Shown: positions 43,201 through 53,492, counted from the stretch's first letter. The stretch: 64,000 nucleotides of DNA from Solea solea (GCF_958295425.1 NC_081154.1:19685951-19749950), one strand, 5' to 3'. Notes: a model not told the origin generated them from the sequence alone. Translations and numbers: made by a program.

Positions 43201-46200
43201 CAGGTGAATGATGAGGACAGGTGAGGACAGGTGAACGATGAGGACAGGTGAACAATGAGGACAGGTGAGGAGAGGTGAAAGATGAGGACAGGTGAAGACA
43301 GGTGAACGATGAGGACAGGTGAACGATAAGAACAGGTGTGGACAGGTGAACGATGAGGACAGGTGAATGATGAGGACAGGTGAACGATGAGGACAGGTGA
43401 ACAATGAGGACAGGGAAACAATGAGGAGAGATGAGGAGAGGTGAAAGATGAGGACAGGTGAACGATGAGGACAGGTGAGGACAGGTGAACGATGAAGACA
43501 GGTGAGGACAGGTGAACGATGAGGACAGGTGAGGACGGGTGAACGAAGAGGACAGGTGAACGATGAGGACAGGTGAATGATGAGGTCAAGTGAGGACAGG
43601 TGAACAATGAGGACAGGTGAGGAGAGGTGAAAGATGAGGACAGGTGAGGACAGGTGAACGATGAGGACAGGTGAGGACAGGTGAACGATGAAGACAGGTG
43701 AGGACGGGTGAACGATGAGGACAGATAAATGATGAGGACAGGTGAACGATGAGCATAGACAGGAGCAGCTGCTGTCTTCTGTCTCACAGATGTCTTTAGT
43801 GCAGGTGTAAAAGCAGCAGCTGGAGTTTACCTGAAGACGTAGTGATGGCTGTCAATCTCCTGCCCTTTCTTTGAATACTTCAGGATTCCTCCGTTCCCTA
43901 CGACAGCACAGTGGATACATGAGGACGCGTCACTGCGATTCTTCCAGTCGTCGAACATCTGCCGGTTCACAGAGAAGTTGAGGACGGACAGCGTCTCCAC
44001 CAGAGCTGAAAAACAAGAAAAACATTCAAACAAAAGAAGAAATCATTCCGTGTTCTATGATTAAAGAAGACTTTAAAAAGAAGTTAAATTGAAGGTTTAC
44101 TTGCGTAATCGAGGCCTCCCCAGCCATGTGCTCCTGCGTACTTGCTCAGACGCTGATGTTGTTCAGGACTCACATGTTTGGCCCACTGTAGGACAGGGAT
44201 ATGTTTCAGAAACCGTCCACCGAATTCCGTCTCTGCAACATGACCTCGGATCCCATCAGGGCAGTTCTGTGGGTGGAGATAACAAAGCACACACAGTCAC
44301 ATGATTATCACATAATAAGCATCATCTGTTCTACTTCTGAAACGTCTCGTCTTCAGTGCAGTTTGTGTTCACCTGAGAAGAACTCACCGTTTGTGGTGGG
44401 ATGTCCTCACTCGTGTAAGTGTCTCCGATGAACGGAGGATCTGTGGGTCCACGCTGCAGGGTCCTGCTCTCTTTGCCCGACTTGGACGTGGCCTTGGAGA
44501 CAGACGGCACTTCGTTCTCTGCTGGTGCTCGCTGTGTCTTTGTCATAGGTGTTTGAGACTCAAGAGTTGGAGCCATATGTGGGTTTGGACGCAGAAACGT
44601 TGCAGAGGAGAACTCAGGGTGAGACGGACGGCTCCTGCTGGTGTTCCTGTCCACAGGCTCCTCAGAGTCCTGGGAGCTGCTGGGACAAAAGAACATGGAG
44701 CATTGAGTCACAACAGGAAGATTTTCTACTTTGTGTCATTTTTCAGCTTCTTAAATGTGAATCTTTTCTACTTTCTGTCATTTTTCAGCTTCTTCAATGT
44801 GAATATTTCCTGGTGTTTTTGCTCCATAAAAACAAAGAAATCATTTAAACTCAATCATTTTGTGTTTCATCATCATGTCCAGGTTTGACAAACACCGTTT
44901 TATGACATTTTATGGACCAAACAACTAATTAGCAGTTATATATATGAATAGTTTGGAATAAACTATGGTTTGACATTAAACACCAACATAAAGCAGAAAT
45001 TTCACAACAGATTTTCAAAACTTCTTTTTTCTTGTTTTTCCTGGTTCCGTTTGACCGTTTTCTGTTTCCGTGCATGTTCAGTACATGAGTCCAAAATCCA
45101 TACTTTTACAAAAGGTATTATAGACTTAAAGGCACCGACGTGGGTGTGATGTCATTCCCAGTCCTGACACCGAAAACCTATGACTTCTGGAACAAACGGA
45201 TCTCTTTACGAGCATGAACTCACCTCAATGAACAGTGAGGTCAATGCTTTGTCTTGTCCTGCTGGATTTCCTGCGGCTGAGTTGTATCTTCAGCTGAGGA
45301 TGGGTCAGTTATTTCTGCAATGGTGGGTACAGGGACAAACACTGCTGTCAAGTTGCAGCAGGTTCCGGGTTCACAAAGTGGGACGTTCCCTCAAGGACTT
45401 TAAAATCTCCAGTGTCTCCTGACACTGCTAGAGTAATATTGTCCTCAAAGGCCTCAGAATAAGGGTCTGCCTCATCAGTGGTGGTTGTTTTTGCATTATT
45501 TTCAGCTAATAAAAACTCATACATCAAAGCTTGAGCAAAGTTGGAAAGGTTTCTTCTGCTCTCTTCAAATCAAACAGTCTTGTCTTAGGGACTTTATTTC
45601 TTGTCCTTGTGCCATTGTTATTATTTTGTCTCCGTGGCTCCTGTGGCATTGGATCTTGTGTAACTGAAATGCTGGAACTGTATGGGCAACGTTCATGGTC
45701 TTCTGTTCTATGAAGATGAAAGTGATGATGTCATCAAAGGGCGTCTCCTTTCAGCCGTAGTTCCAAAACAATTTAACCTTGTGGAAAACATTACATCTGT
45801 TAAATGAAAATAGCATTCATTCATTCATTCATTCATTCATTTTCTGCCTCTTTATCCTCCCCATGAGGGTTCCAGGGCCGACGCAGAATCACAAGTAAAA
45901 ATAATAAAATGGAAATGAAAGAAATATCCTCACAGACTATGGATATATACGTACAACACTTATTTCAGAATGAGTGTCTGTGGTATTGTGGTCTTCCTTT
46001 GACTTTACGGGCGCCTCAGCAGATCGTCTCGTCTGCTCCCTTGTGTCCTCTTCTATTACACCAACTGTCCTCATGTCCTCCTTCATGACATCCAGTTCTC
46101 CATCTTCAACATCGTTGGTCCAATATAATCACGATCCCCGCTCTGCACGTGACCAAGCCATCTCAACGTCGACTTTATCTCCAAACCGTTCAACCTGGAA

Positions 46201-49200
46201 TCCTGTCCATCCTGGTCACTCAGCATCTTCAGCTCTGCCACGTCCATCTCCACTGCGTACGTCATAGGACATCACCTGCCCCTAACTCTGCATCGTTAGA
46301 ATAGCCAGAGTTGAAGCCGCCACTCATTTACCCTGATGGGAACACTGATGTGTGAAAACCCTGCATCACACGGGCAATAATGTGCAATTTAATAATTATC
46401 GCTTCAATGTATTGATGATGCTAATGTTTTATTTATTGATTGTATGCTTTCAATTTTATTGAAATATATCACAGGCATGTGCGCCTGTTGCACAAGAAAT
46501 TTCGTTGTACTTCTCTGGCAAAATGACAATGAAGATTCCAGTCTATTCTATTCTATGCTATTGTTTTAGTAGATATAATTTTGAAGGGGGGGGGGCATTG
46601 CCATTTTGCCCCACACATAATCCAGACAGCTACGTAAATTTGTGCATTTTTAAACGGAATTTTGCTCAACGATTCTGTGATGTCATTCCAAGGTCCGACT
46701 CCCACACCTTATGCCTTCTAGAACATGTTATTAAAGTACAACGGTCCACTAGCATTCAAGCTACTCACTGTTATATTCACTGATAAGGGCTTAAAATGTT
46801 CAACACTGCAGTGAGGTCAATGCTTTGTCTTGCTCTTCTGCTTCTTCTTCGGATGCTTTTCCTGCAACTCGTGAGTTTTATCTTCAGCTAAGCATGGGGC
46901 GAGTATTTCTGCGATGGTAGGTACAGGGACATACATTTTCAGGTCAGTGTCCGCCGTCACAAATGCATCCAGCAAAGCTTGAGCAAAGCAGCAGAGGTTG
47001 GTATCCTTCACTGCCTCAGTGGGATCAAAAGAAGAAGTAGGGGAAGTGATTTTACTGCTGTCCTGTAATTTGTGGCTGGAGGACATATTTGTCTCGTCAT
47101 CTGTAAGATTTTCCACAGTTGGAGTGGAGATGCTCGGTAGTGTGTCGTCATTTATTGCTGCGGTGGTAGGTATGTGGCAAACAAGGGAAGCCATTTTCTT
47201 GCTCTCCTCTGATCTGGCAGAGTGGCTGGAGGACAGTCTCGTCTCTGGGACTTCAAACTCTAACACGTTTACAGAGCTACTGTAGGTCTCCTTAAAGGCC
47301 TCAGAGCTCATCTCAGTCAATGTATTCAAATTTAATTCAGCAACAGCATCCATGATAGCTGAAGAGAAACCGAGAATCATTTCATCAGTAATTGATGAAA
47401 TGGAGGAAGGTCTCACCTCAGAGACGTCTGACACACCTGGAGAGATGAAACAGGTCTCCTTGAAGGTCTCAAAGCAACTTGCTTCCAAAACCGGGGAAAA
47501 CACATTCATATCTTTTACAGAAGTACCAGCAAGAACATCGGCCAACATGTCATCAAGGATTGTTGCATAGACAGGTTCAGAGGATGCAGGGATAGAGGAA
47601 AGTCTTCCTGGGTCCATGATGTCCTCCATATTGAAAGTGATGGCAGGTAGAGCGTCGTCATAAAGTTCCACAGTATCTGGACAGTAATCACTTATTGTTG
47701 CAAAGGCAGGCTCAGAGCAAGTAGCGGAGGCTGTATTCATGGTGGCCTGTGACCCAGTAGAGAACCTGGATGACAGTCTCCTGGGGTCCATGATATCCTC
47801 CATTCTGTAAGTGATGCTGGGTAGAGTGTCGCTATAAAGTCCTGTGGTGGCATGTGCAAGGAAAGCTGTGGAAGATGTTCTGCTGTCCTGTGAGGAGGAA
47901 GAGGACGGTCTTGTTTCTTGGACCAGGGCCATTTCCACATCTGGAGTGATACCAAGTATAATGTCTTCAGTTATTGTTGCATAGAAAGGTTCAGAAGAAG
48001 TAATGGAGGCCTGTGGCCCAGTGAAAACGCTGGAGGACAGTCTCCCGGGGTCCATGATGTCCTCCATATCGTAAGTGATGCCAGGTAGAGTGTTGCGATA
48101 AAGTCCTGCAGTAGCTTGTGTGGTAGAAACAGCCGAATTTGTCCTGCTGTCCTGTGATGTGGTAGAGTTGAAAGAAGATGGTCTTGTCTCCTGGACCATG
48201 ATCATTTCCATAGCTGGAGTGAAACCAAGTGCCATATCATTGGTTACTGTGTCATAGATGGGTTCAGAACAAGTAGCAGAAGTCTGTGACCCAGTAGAAA
48301 TTCTGGAGGACGGTCTCCCGGGTTCCATGATGTCCTCCATATCGAAAGTGATGCTGGGTAGAGCGTCGTTATAAAGTACTGTGGTAGCATGTGCAAGGGA
48401 AGCTGTGGAGGATGTTCTGCTGTCCTGTGATCTGGTAGAATTGGAAAAGGACGGTCTTGTCTCCTGGACCATGATCATTTCCATAGCTGGAGGGAAACCA
48501 AGTGCCATATCGTCGGTTACTGTGTCATAGATGGGTTCAGAACAAGTAGCAAAAGCCTGTGACCAAGTAGAAATTCTGGAGGATGGTCTCCCGGGATCCA
48601 TGATGTCCTCCATATCATAAGTGATGCTGGGTAGAGTGTCGCTATAAAGTCCTGCACTAGCATGTGTGGGAGAAACAGTGACATTTGTCTTGTTGTCCTG
48701 GACTGGAGTGATACCAAGTGTAATTTCATCAGTTATTAGAAAGTCATAGAAAGGTTCAGAACAAGTAATGGAGGCCTGTGACCCAGTAGAAATTCTGGAG
48801 GATGGTCTCCCGGGGTCCATGATATCCTCCATATCGAAAGTGATGCCAGGAGTGTCGTCGAAGTCCTCAGAGTAACGGTCTGCCTCATCAGGAGTGAACA
48901 TTCTTAACTCATTTTCTGCAGAACTGAAGAACCCTTCATAAATAGGTATAGTGGAACTAAGTAGGGTGTCATCAGTTATTGCTGCAAGACTGGGGGTCCT
49001 GTTGTCCTGTGATATGATAGAGTGGCTGGAAGATGACCATGTCTCTGGGACTTCATCTATGCCTGTGTCTAAAGAAGCTGCAGAGATACTGCAGGGTACA
49101 CTGAAGGTCTCATAGCAAATTTCTGCCACTGCAGGAAACTCATTTCGAGTAACACCAGTGATGACTAGATCAGTCTTTTGTTCAGTCCCATCAAACATAG

Positions 49201-51882
49201 GTAGAGAGGAACAAAGTATGGTGTCATCAGTTATAGTTGCAAGAGTAGGTATGGGGGAGGACGGCCTGCTGTCCTGTGATCTGGTTGATCGGCGGGAAAA
49301 TGGCCTCTCTGGGACTCCGAAATCTCTGATGTCTTCAGTCACAGGGGAAGGGAACCTAAGAGTGTTCTCAAAGGCTTCTGAACAACTGTCTGACATATCA
49401 GGGGTGAACAGATCTAACTCCTTTTCAGCAGCAGTACTCATTAACTCTTCAAAAACAGGTGAAGTGGTATGAAATAGGGTGTCATCAGTTATCATTGCAA
49501 GGTTAGGTACAATAGACTGTCTGGAAAATGGCCTTGTCTCTGGGACATCTGGGACATCTATGTCAGCATCGAACACAGCTGCAGTGATACTGAAGTTCCC
49601 AAAGTCCTCCAAGTGACTTGCTGTAACGCCAGTGGTGACCATATACATGTTTTTTTCAGCCATAGGACTCAGAGCCCCACCCAAAAGAGGTGGAGTGGTA
49701 CTTATTGCAGCAGTAGTAGGATCAGGGTACACAGGGAAGGTTGTTCTGCTGTCCTGTGATGTGATGGAGTAGCTGGAGGACGTTCTCCCAGGGACTTTAA
49801 AATCTCCAAAGTCTTTTGGAGAGATGCTGCACATTTCATTGAAGCTCCCAGGGCACATCTCTGCCACCTCAGGGGAGAACATCTCAAACTGGTTTTCAGC
49901 AGCAGCACTGAGAGTGCCGTACACTGTGGGACGGTACGGTGGTATGGTGTCCCTGCAGTCCTGTGAGTCTGTTGAGATGATGGACGTTCTCTTGAGGGAA
50001 ACATCAAGAGCATGTGGTGGTGCAGTGGCAGGTACAGGGTAAACAGGGTCTGCGATGTCTTCCCTCACAGCTGGAGGGGAACTAAGGTTTTTCTCAAAGG
50101 CCTCTGAACAACTGTTCGGCACATTAGGCATGAACATATCGGACTCATTTTCAGCAGCAGTGTTCAGGAACCCACCAAAAATAGGCAAAGTGTTTCCAAT
50201 TAGGGTGTCTTCAGTTGCTGCTGCAGTGGTGGGTTTCGTCCTGCTGTCCTGTGATCTGGTAGAGTGGCTGGATGATGTTCTCTCAGGGACTTTAATGTCT
50301 CCAGTGTCTTCTGACACAGCTGGAGCAATACTGTGCTCAAAGGCCTGAGAATCACCGTCTGCCACATCAGCAGCGCATGCGTTTTCATTTTCAATTTCTA
50401 GAAACTCAAACATCAAAGCCTGGGCAAAATCAGAAAGGTTTTCGTCATTTTCCGTCTCCACGGGACACAGTGACGAAAGGGCGTTCTTGTCCAATCCGGT
50501 TGGATGATCGGGCGAGAGTCTGCTGTTGGGGACTTGATCCCTTTCCATTGTCCCAGTGTTATTATTATTTTATTATCTCTGCAATTCTTGTTCTGCTTAT
50601 GTTTTAAAATTATACCAAACTTTGAAGATGAAATTGATGATGTCATCACAGTGTCTCCTTTCATGTTTAGCTCAGTCATTCTGTGGCGATGCAATGACAT
50701 CAGTTTGAGAATGTTCAGGAACAATTCAAACACGGAGAACCTCACAAACAGCTGCTTTCTCATCAGTTTGAGGTTCTCGCTCATTCTTTCTCTGTGATGT
50801 CGTCATCCAGCTTTGACCAGAATGTACAGTAATGACACAAATGATACAATGAAACCAGGACGTAGTCATGACAGGGCCCTCGCGTCCCCATGCTAGCGTC
50901 CCCCGCGCCGGTCGGGCAGTGCAGCAGTTCCCTGACCTCACTTTTGAATCTGCGAAACCTTCTGACAACTTTTCGCCTTTGATGCATCTCGTTCATTTAT
51001 TTAGAGCGCAAACCGCCAAAATGGACGCCAAGACTCCAAATGGCCAACTTCCTGTTGAGTTGAGGCCGTGGGTTACGGTGTATTTTTTTTACATCATCTC
51101 ACCAAGTTTCGGGAAATTTCGGTGGAACTCAATTTTGCCTCTGTTTTCACCACAGCGGGCACTATAGAGCCCTTGAGCAAGGTCCGGGAACTATGCCAAT
51201 ATCACATTTTTGCCAGACCTGAGCTGAGTTTTTATGTTCGCAAACACACAGATAGAATAATAATCTGAAGGATTACAATAAACGGCTCCTGACGAGTTTC
51301 ATGCTGCTCTCAGTACCACAGAAACACAATGTGGGAAATAACTGGTTTTCTTCTTGTTTCCTGTAATCTAAGACAACAATTAACAGTCAAGCTGTGAATG
51401 AATGCTGGGGTGATTATATGATAGGGAAAGGTCACCAGGAAAGGTCAACGTGAGGGTTGCACATGATGGCATCTGGTAAAACATCAGATAACATTTACTG
51501 GGGTCATAAACATTAGGTATGGTGTTTTGTTCTGTTTGTAACTTTGATGTTTGTGTATAAGTGGTGAAGCTTTTTGGAGGAAGGAGAGAGACCATTTTAG
51601 ACCGTCCTTGGTGACAGTGTCTCTCCTCCATGCAAAAATCCATGCATGCAGTAAAGATATGATTTACTCAACACTGATGACTCAAGAATTTCTTTCACAA
51701 CAACATAAAGGAAAGCTCTTGATCTTCACTCACCTGTTGCGGCCCTGGATGTAACCATGGAAACGACTCAGCGGCACCAGTGACCAGGACAGCGTCTCCT
51801 CCAGGTTCCCACGCAGGAAGTAGACAGACGTCACAAAGCTGACCGCCAGCATGCCAAGAACCGTCCTCTTCATCCTCGCCAT
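40211..51882 (-). CDS. st6galnac1: Alpha-N-acetylgalactosaminide alpha-2,6-sialyltransferase, ST6GALNAC1-like
   Basis: Golgi type II membrane enzyme that adds sialic acid in alpha-2,6 linkage to GalNAc of O-glycans. Exons: 51734-51882 (ATG, short cytosolic end, membrane anchor [17 protein letters not shown]), 44388-44679 (Ser/Thr/Pro-rich stem), 44101-44266, 43831-44005, 42756-42894, 42574-42677, 41656-41739, 41477-41576 and 40211-40381. The sum is 1,380 nt, 459 aa plus stop. Sialylmotif L spans exons 4-5 ([13 protein letters not shown], then [13 protein letters not shown] and FEQDVG). Motif S spans exons 8-9 ([20 protein letters not shown]). Motif III is HYYD and motif VS is the H and E of [11 protein letters not shown]6GALNAC1 versus 2 was judged from the longer stem and is uncertain. 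Intron 1 (7 kb) contains a separate long ORF; introns 4 and 6 contain minisatellites. Confidence 0.9.
40480..41290. mobile_element. Two tandem copies of a dispersed repeat in the last intron
   Basis: Shared blocks: TTTGGAGGCNATNGGTCA, CAAAGGGCACTT, GACTTCCTGTT, GGTGGAACT, and TTATGCACATTAACACCCTC. The first runs about 40480-40830 and the second about 40850-41290, ending GAAGGATTACAATAGGTTCC. A third copy is at 50905-51290. No ORF or clear termini recognised. Confidence 0.65.
41965..42515. repeat. 15-bp minisatellite (GTACCCCACGCAAGT) in sialyltransferase intron 6
   Basis: About 36 units of GTACCCCACGCAAGT with CCGTAC, CCATAC and CACACAAGT variants. It ends about 60 bp from the exon 6 donor. 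Unit length divisible by three produces long ORFs on both strands that are not genes. Confidence 0.95.
43085..43752. repeat. 14-17-bp minisatellite (GAGGACAGGTGAACGAT) in sialyltransferase intron 4
   Basis: About 45 units of GAGGACAGGTGA with AATGAT and AACGAT variants and a GAGGAGAGGTGAAAGAT subtype, about 80 bp downstream of exon 4. Confidence 0.95.
44709..44815. repeat. Three units of the 35-bp minisatellite also seen at 9595-9775
   Basis: Units of TCATTTTTCAGCTTCTTAAA followed by TGTGAAT and TTTTCTACTTT, matching the array upstream of P4HA. It lies just upstream (minus sense) of exon 2 of the sialyltransferase. Confidence 0.8.
45140..45790 (-). pseudogene. Decayed, internally deleted copy of the nested 1,243-codon ORF
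   Basis: The 3' flank (GTGATGTCATTCC at 45148, compare 46678), the 3' coding end (GTGAGGTCAATGCTTTGTCT at 45235, compare 46811; CTGCAATGGTGGGTACAGGG, compare 46910) and the 5' coding end (ACTTTAAAATCTCCAGTGTC, compare 50291; CATCAAAGCTTGAGCAAAG, compare 50412) all match the large ORF in order. About 3.3 kb of its middle is missing. Stop codons and frame changes break it. The motif [17 protein letters not shown] is still readable. Same strand, same intron, about 1 kb from the large ORF. Confidence 0.75.
45818..45850. repeat. (ATTC)n microsatellite and fragment of the TACCGCTTTATCC dispersed repeat
   Basis: CATTCATTCATTCATTCATT followed by CTGCCTCTTTATCCTCC and GAGGGTTCCAGGG, a weak relative of the repeat at 22020. 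Confidence 0.6.
45970..46280 (-). mobile_element. RTE-like LINE fragment
   Basis: On the minus strand a degraded reading resembling the C-terminal end of RTE-type reverse transcriptases, with [16 protein letters not shown] and MLKMENW. The plus strand shows the typical fish blocks ACCAAGCCATCTCAACGTCG and CATCCTGGTCACTCAGCATC. Only about 300 bp remain. Confidence 0.6.
46330..46560 (+). mobile_element. LINE 3' tail with ATTCT repeats
   Basis: TGCACAAGAAATTTCGTTGT, then ATGACAATGAAGATTCC and TCTATTCTATTCTATGC. This is the usual 3' end and short tandem tail of a fish non-LTR retrotransposon. Confidence 0.55.
46817..50548 (-). CDS. Unrecognised 1,243-residue single-exon ORF with internal repeats, nested in sialyltransferase intron 1
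   Basis: ATG at 50548, TGA at 46817-46819; 3,732 bp without a stop. I do not recognise the family and see no signal peptide or membrane helix. The protein is acidic and Ser/Thr-rich. About six copies of [19 protein letters not shown] recur at DNA spacings of about 175-280 bp between 47614 and 48850. SQDSR(T) recurs at least six times exactly, with degenerate versions. SEPxYDTxTDDMALG blocks and AITDDTLL blocks make further repeats. The two ends carry related segments, [16 protein letters not shown] near the N-terminus and [16 protein letters not shown] near the C-terminus, followed by a basic KKKQKSK tail that could be a nuclear signal. It lies on the host gene's strand, between exons 2 and 1. 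A decayed copy sits beside it (45140-45790). It could be a lineage-specific gene, an alternative exon of the host, or a captured element. The open frame is certain; expression is not shown. Confidence 0.7.
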   Translation of the reverse strand: MERDQVPNSRLSPDHPTGLDKNALSSLCPVETENDENLSDFAQALMFEFLEIENENACAADVADGDSQAFEHSIAPAVSEDTGDIKVPERTSSSHSTRSQDSRTKPTTAAATEDTLIGNTLPIFGGFLNTAAENESDMFMPNVPNSCSEAFEKNLSSPPAVREDIADPVYPVPATAPPHALDVSLKRTSIISTDSQDCRDTIPPYRPTVYGTLSAAAENQFEMFSPEVAEMCPGSFNEMCSISPKDFGDFKVPGRTSSSYSITSQDSRTTFPVYPDPTTAAISTTPPLLGGALSPMAEKNMYMVTTGVTASHLEDFGNFSITAAVFDADIDVPDVPETRPFSRQSIVPNLAMITDDTLFHTTSPVFEELMSTAAEKELDLFTPDMSDSCSEAFENTLRFPSPVTEDIRDFGVPERPFSRRSTRSQDSRPSSPIPTLATITDDTILCSSLPMFDGTEQKTDLVITGVTRNEFPAVAEICYETFSVPCSISAASLDTGIDEVPETWSSSSHSIISQDNRTPSLAAITDDTLLSSTIPIYEGFFSSAENELRMFTPDEADRYSEDFDDTPGITFDMEDIMDPGRPSSRISTGSQASITCSEPFYDFLITDEITLGITPVQDNKTNVTVSPTHASAGLYSDTLPSITYDMEDIMDPGRPSSRISTWSQAFATCSEPIYDTVTDDMALGFPPAMEMIMVQETRPSFSNSTRSQDSRTSSTASLAHATTVLYNDALPSITFDMEDIMEPGRPSSRISTGSQTSATCSEPIYDTVTNDMALGFTPAMEMIMVQETRPSSFNSTTSQDSRTNSAVSTTQATAGLYRNTLPGITYDMEDIMDPGRLSSSVFTGPQASITSSEPFYATITEDIILGITPDVEMALVQETRPSSSSSQDSRTSSTAFLAHATTGLYSDTLPSITYRMEDIMDPRRLSSRFSTGSQATMNTASATCSEPAFATISDYCPDTVELYDDALPAITFNMEDIMDPGRLSSIPASSEPVYATILDDMLADVLAGTSVKDMNVFSPVLEASCFETFKETCFISPGVSDVSEVRPSSISSITDEMILGFSSAIMDAVAELNLNTLTEMSSEAFKETYSSSVNVLEFEVPETRLSSSHSARSEESKKMASLVCHIPTTAAINDDTLPSISTPTVENLTDDETNMSSSHKLQDSSKITSPTSSFDPTEAVKDTNLCCFAQALLDAFVTADTDLKMYVPVPTIAEILAPCLAEDKTHELQEKHPKKKQKSKTKH
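50905..51290. mobile_element. Third copy of the dispersed repeat seen at 40480-41290
   Basis: Shares AACTTCCTGTTGAGTTGAGG, TTTCGGTGGAACTCAATTTT, TAGAGCCCTTGAGCA, TTTTTGCCAGACCTGA and AATCTGAAGGATTACAATAA with the earlier pair. Intron 1 of the sialyltransferase, upstream of the nested ORF. Confidence 0.65.
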
Positions 51883-52082
51883 GGCGCTGGTGTCCCTGTG
51901 TGGCCGGCTCTGTTCACTAGCCCCGCCCTCTGCTCCACCTGAGGGAACATGAGGCGGCGGGCGAGCGTGAGGACAGGTTTCTCTCTGTTCCTGGTCGACC
52001 GGAGGAGGGAAGGCAGCGTGTCGCTTTAATGAACCCGGCAACAGGATCTGGGCACGACTCAGGAATTCTGTCAACACAACCA

Positions 52083-53287
52083 CACCAGGAGGGAGGAGGA
52101 CAGACAGAGGGAGGAGGACAGAAGGAGGAGGACCGAGAGAGGACAGAGGGAGGAGGTCAGTCAGAGGGAGGAGGACAGACAGAGGGAGGACAGACAGAGA
52201 GAGGGAGGAGGACAGTCAGAGGGAGGAGGACAGACAGAGAGAGGACAGAGGGAGGAGGTCAGTCAGAGGGAGGACAGACAGAGGGAGGAGGACAGAAGGA
52301 GGAGGACAGAGAGAGGACAGACAGAGAGAGGACAGAGGGAGGAGGTCAGTCAGAGGGAGGAGGACAGACAGAGGGAGGACAGACAGAGGGAGGAGGACAG
52401 AAGGAGGAGGACAGAGAGAGGACAGAGGGAGGAGGTCAGTCAGAGGGAGGAGGACAGACAGAGGGAGGAGGACAGACAGAGGGAGGACAGAGGGAGGAGG
52501 ACAGACAGAGGAAGGAGGACAGAAGGAGGAGGACAGAGAGAGGACAGACAGAGAGAGGACAGAGGGAGGAGGTCAGTCAGAGGGAGGAGGACAGACAGAG
52601 GAAGGAGGACAGAAGGAGGAGGACAGAGAGAGGACAGACAGAGAGAGGACAGAGGGAGGAGGTCAGTCAGAGGGAGGAGGACAGACAGAGGGAGGAGGAC
52701 AGACAGAGGGAGGAGGACAGAAGGAGGAGGACAGAGAGAGGACAGACAGAGAGAGGACAGAGGGAGGAGGTCAGTCAGAGGGAGGAGGACAGACAGAGGG
52801 AGGAGGACAGAGAGAGGACAGACAGAGAGAGGACAGAGGGAGGAGGTCAGTCAGAGGGAGGAGGACAGACAGAGGGAGGAGGACAGAGGGAGGACAGACA
52901 GAGGACAGAGGGAGGAGGTCAGTCAGACGGAGGAGGACAGACAGAGGGAGGAGGACAGAGGGAGGACAGACAGAGAGAGGAGAGAGGGAGGAGGTCAGTC
53001 AGAGGGAGGAGGACAGAGGGAGGACAGACAGAGGGAGGAGGATAGAGGGAGGACAGACAGAGGGAGGAGGACAGACAGAGAGAGGAGAGAGGGAGGAGGA
53101 CAGTCAGAGGGAGGAAGACAGACAGAGAGAGGACAGAGGGAGGAGGTCAGTCAGAGGGAGGACAGACAGAGGGAGGAGGACAGACAGAGAGAGGACAGAG
53201 GGAGGAGGACAGTCAGAGGGAGGAGGACAGACAGAGGGAGGACAGACAGAGGGAGGACAGTCAGAGGGAGGAGGACAGACAGAGGTC
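52083..53287. repeat. GGAGGACAGACAGAGGGAGG minisatellite upstream of the sialyltransferase
   Basis: About 1.2 kb of GAGGACAGACAGAGGGAG units, with GAGGTCAGTCAGAGGGAG and GAGAGAGGACAGAGGGAG variants arranged in longer blocks of about 90-120 bp. It begins about 200 bp 5' of the sialyltransferase ATG, so it lies in the promoter side. A 338-codon plus-strand ORF through it is repeat-derived. Confidence 0.95.
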
Positions 53288-53428
53288 ACTCAAATGTCAC
53301 TGAGCACAAACTTTTCTTCAGATTTCCCTGTTTCTGTCTGTGAGTGAGTTTAAAGAAAACTGATTCTTTATTTAGTGAAACTTAGGCTCGACCACGACCC
53401 TGACCTTTGACCCTGGGTTTGTTTCTGT

Positions 53429-53430
<2 letters not shown>

Positions 53431-53491
<61 letters not shown>
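53431..53491. repeat. (CA)n microsatellite
   Basis: About 60 bp of uninterrupted CA. The following 53500-53890 is unique sequence with short CA runs and no gene that I can support. Confidence 0.95.

Positions 53492-53492
<1 letters not shown>

Noticed and set aside
43068..43787. 239-codon HLSSSFTCP repeat ORF
   Set aside because: Minisatellite in intron 4; all frames are open because of unit composition.
45974..46267. 97-codon plus ORF rich in Ser/Pro
   Set aside because: Antisense of an RTE-like LINE fragment.
50413..50784. 123-codon minus ORF overlapping the start of the nested gene
   Set aside because: It overlaps the larger frame for its last third. The part upstream of 50548 (starting [10 protein letters not shown]) could be a 5' exon, but there is no splice or similarity evidence strong enough to call it.
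52029..53045. 338-codon Gly/Glu/Arg-rich plus-strand ORF
   Set aside because: A translation of the GAGGACAGACAGAGGGAG minisatellite; no non-repeat coding sequence attached.
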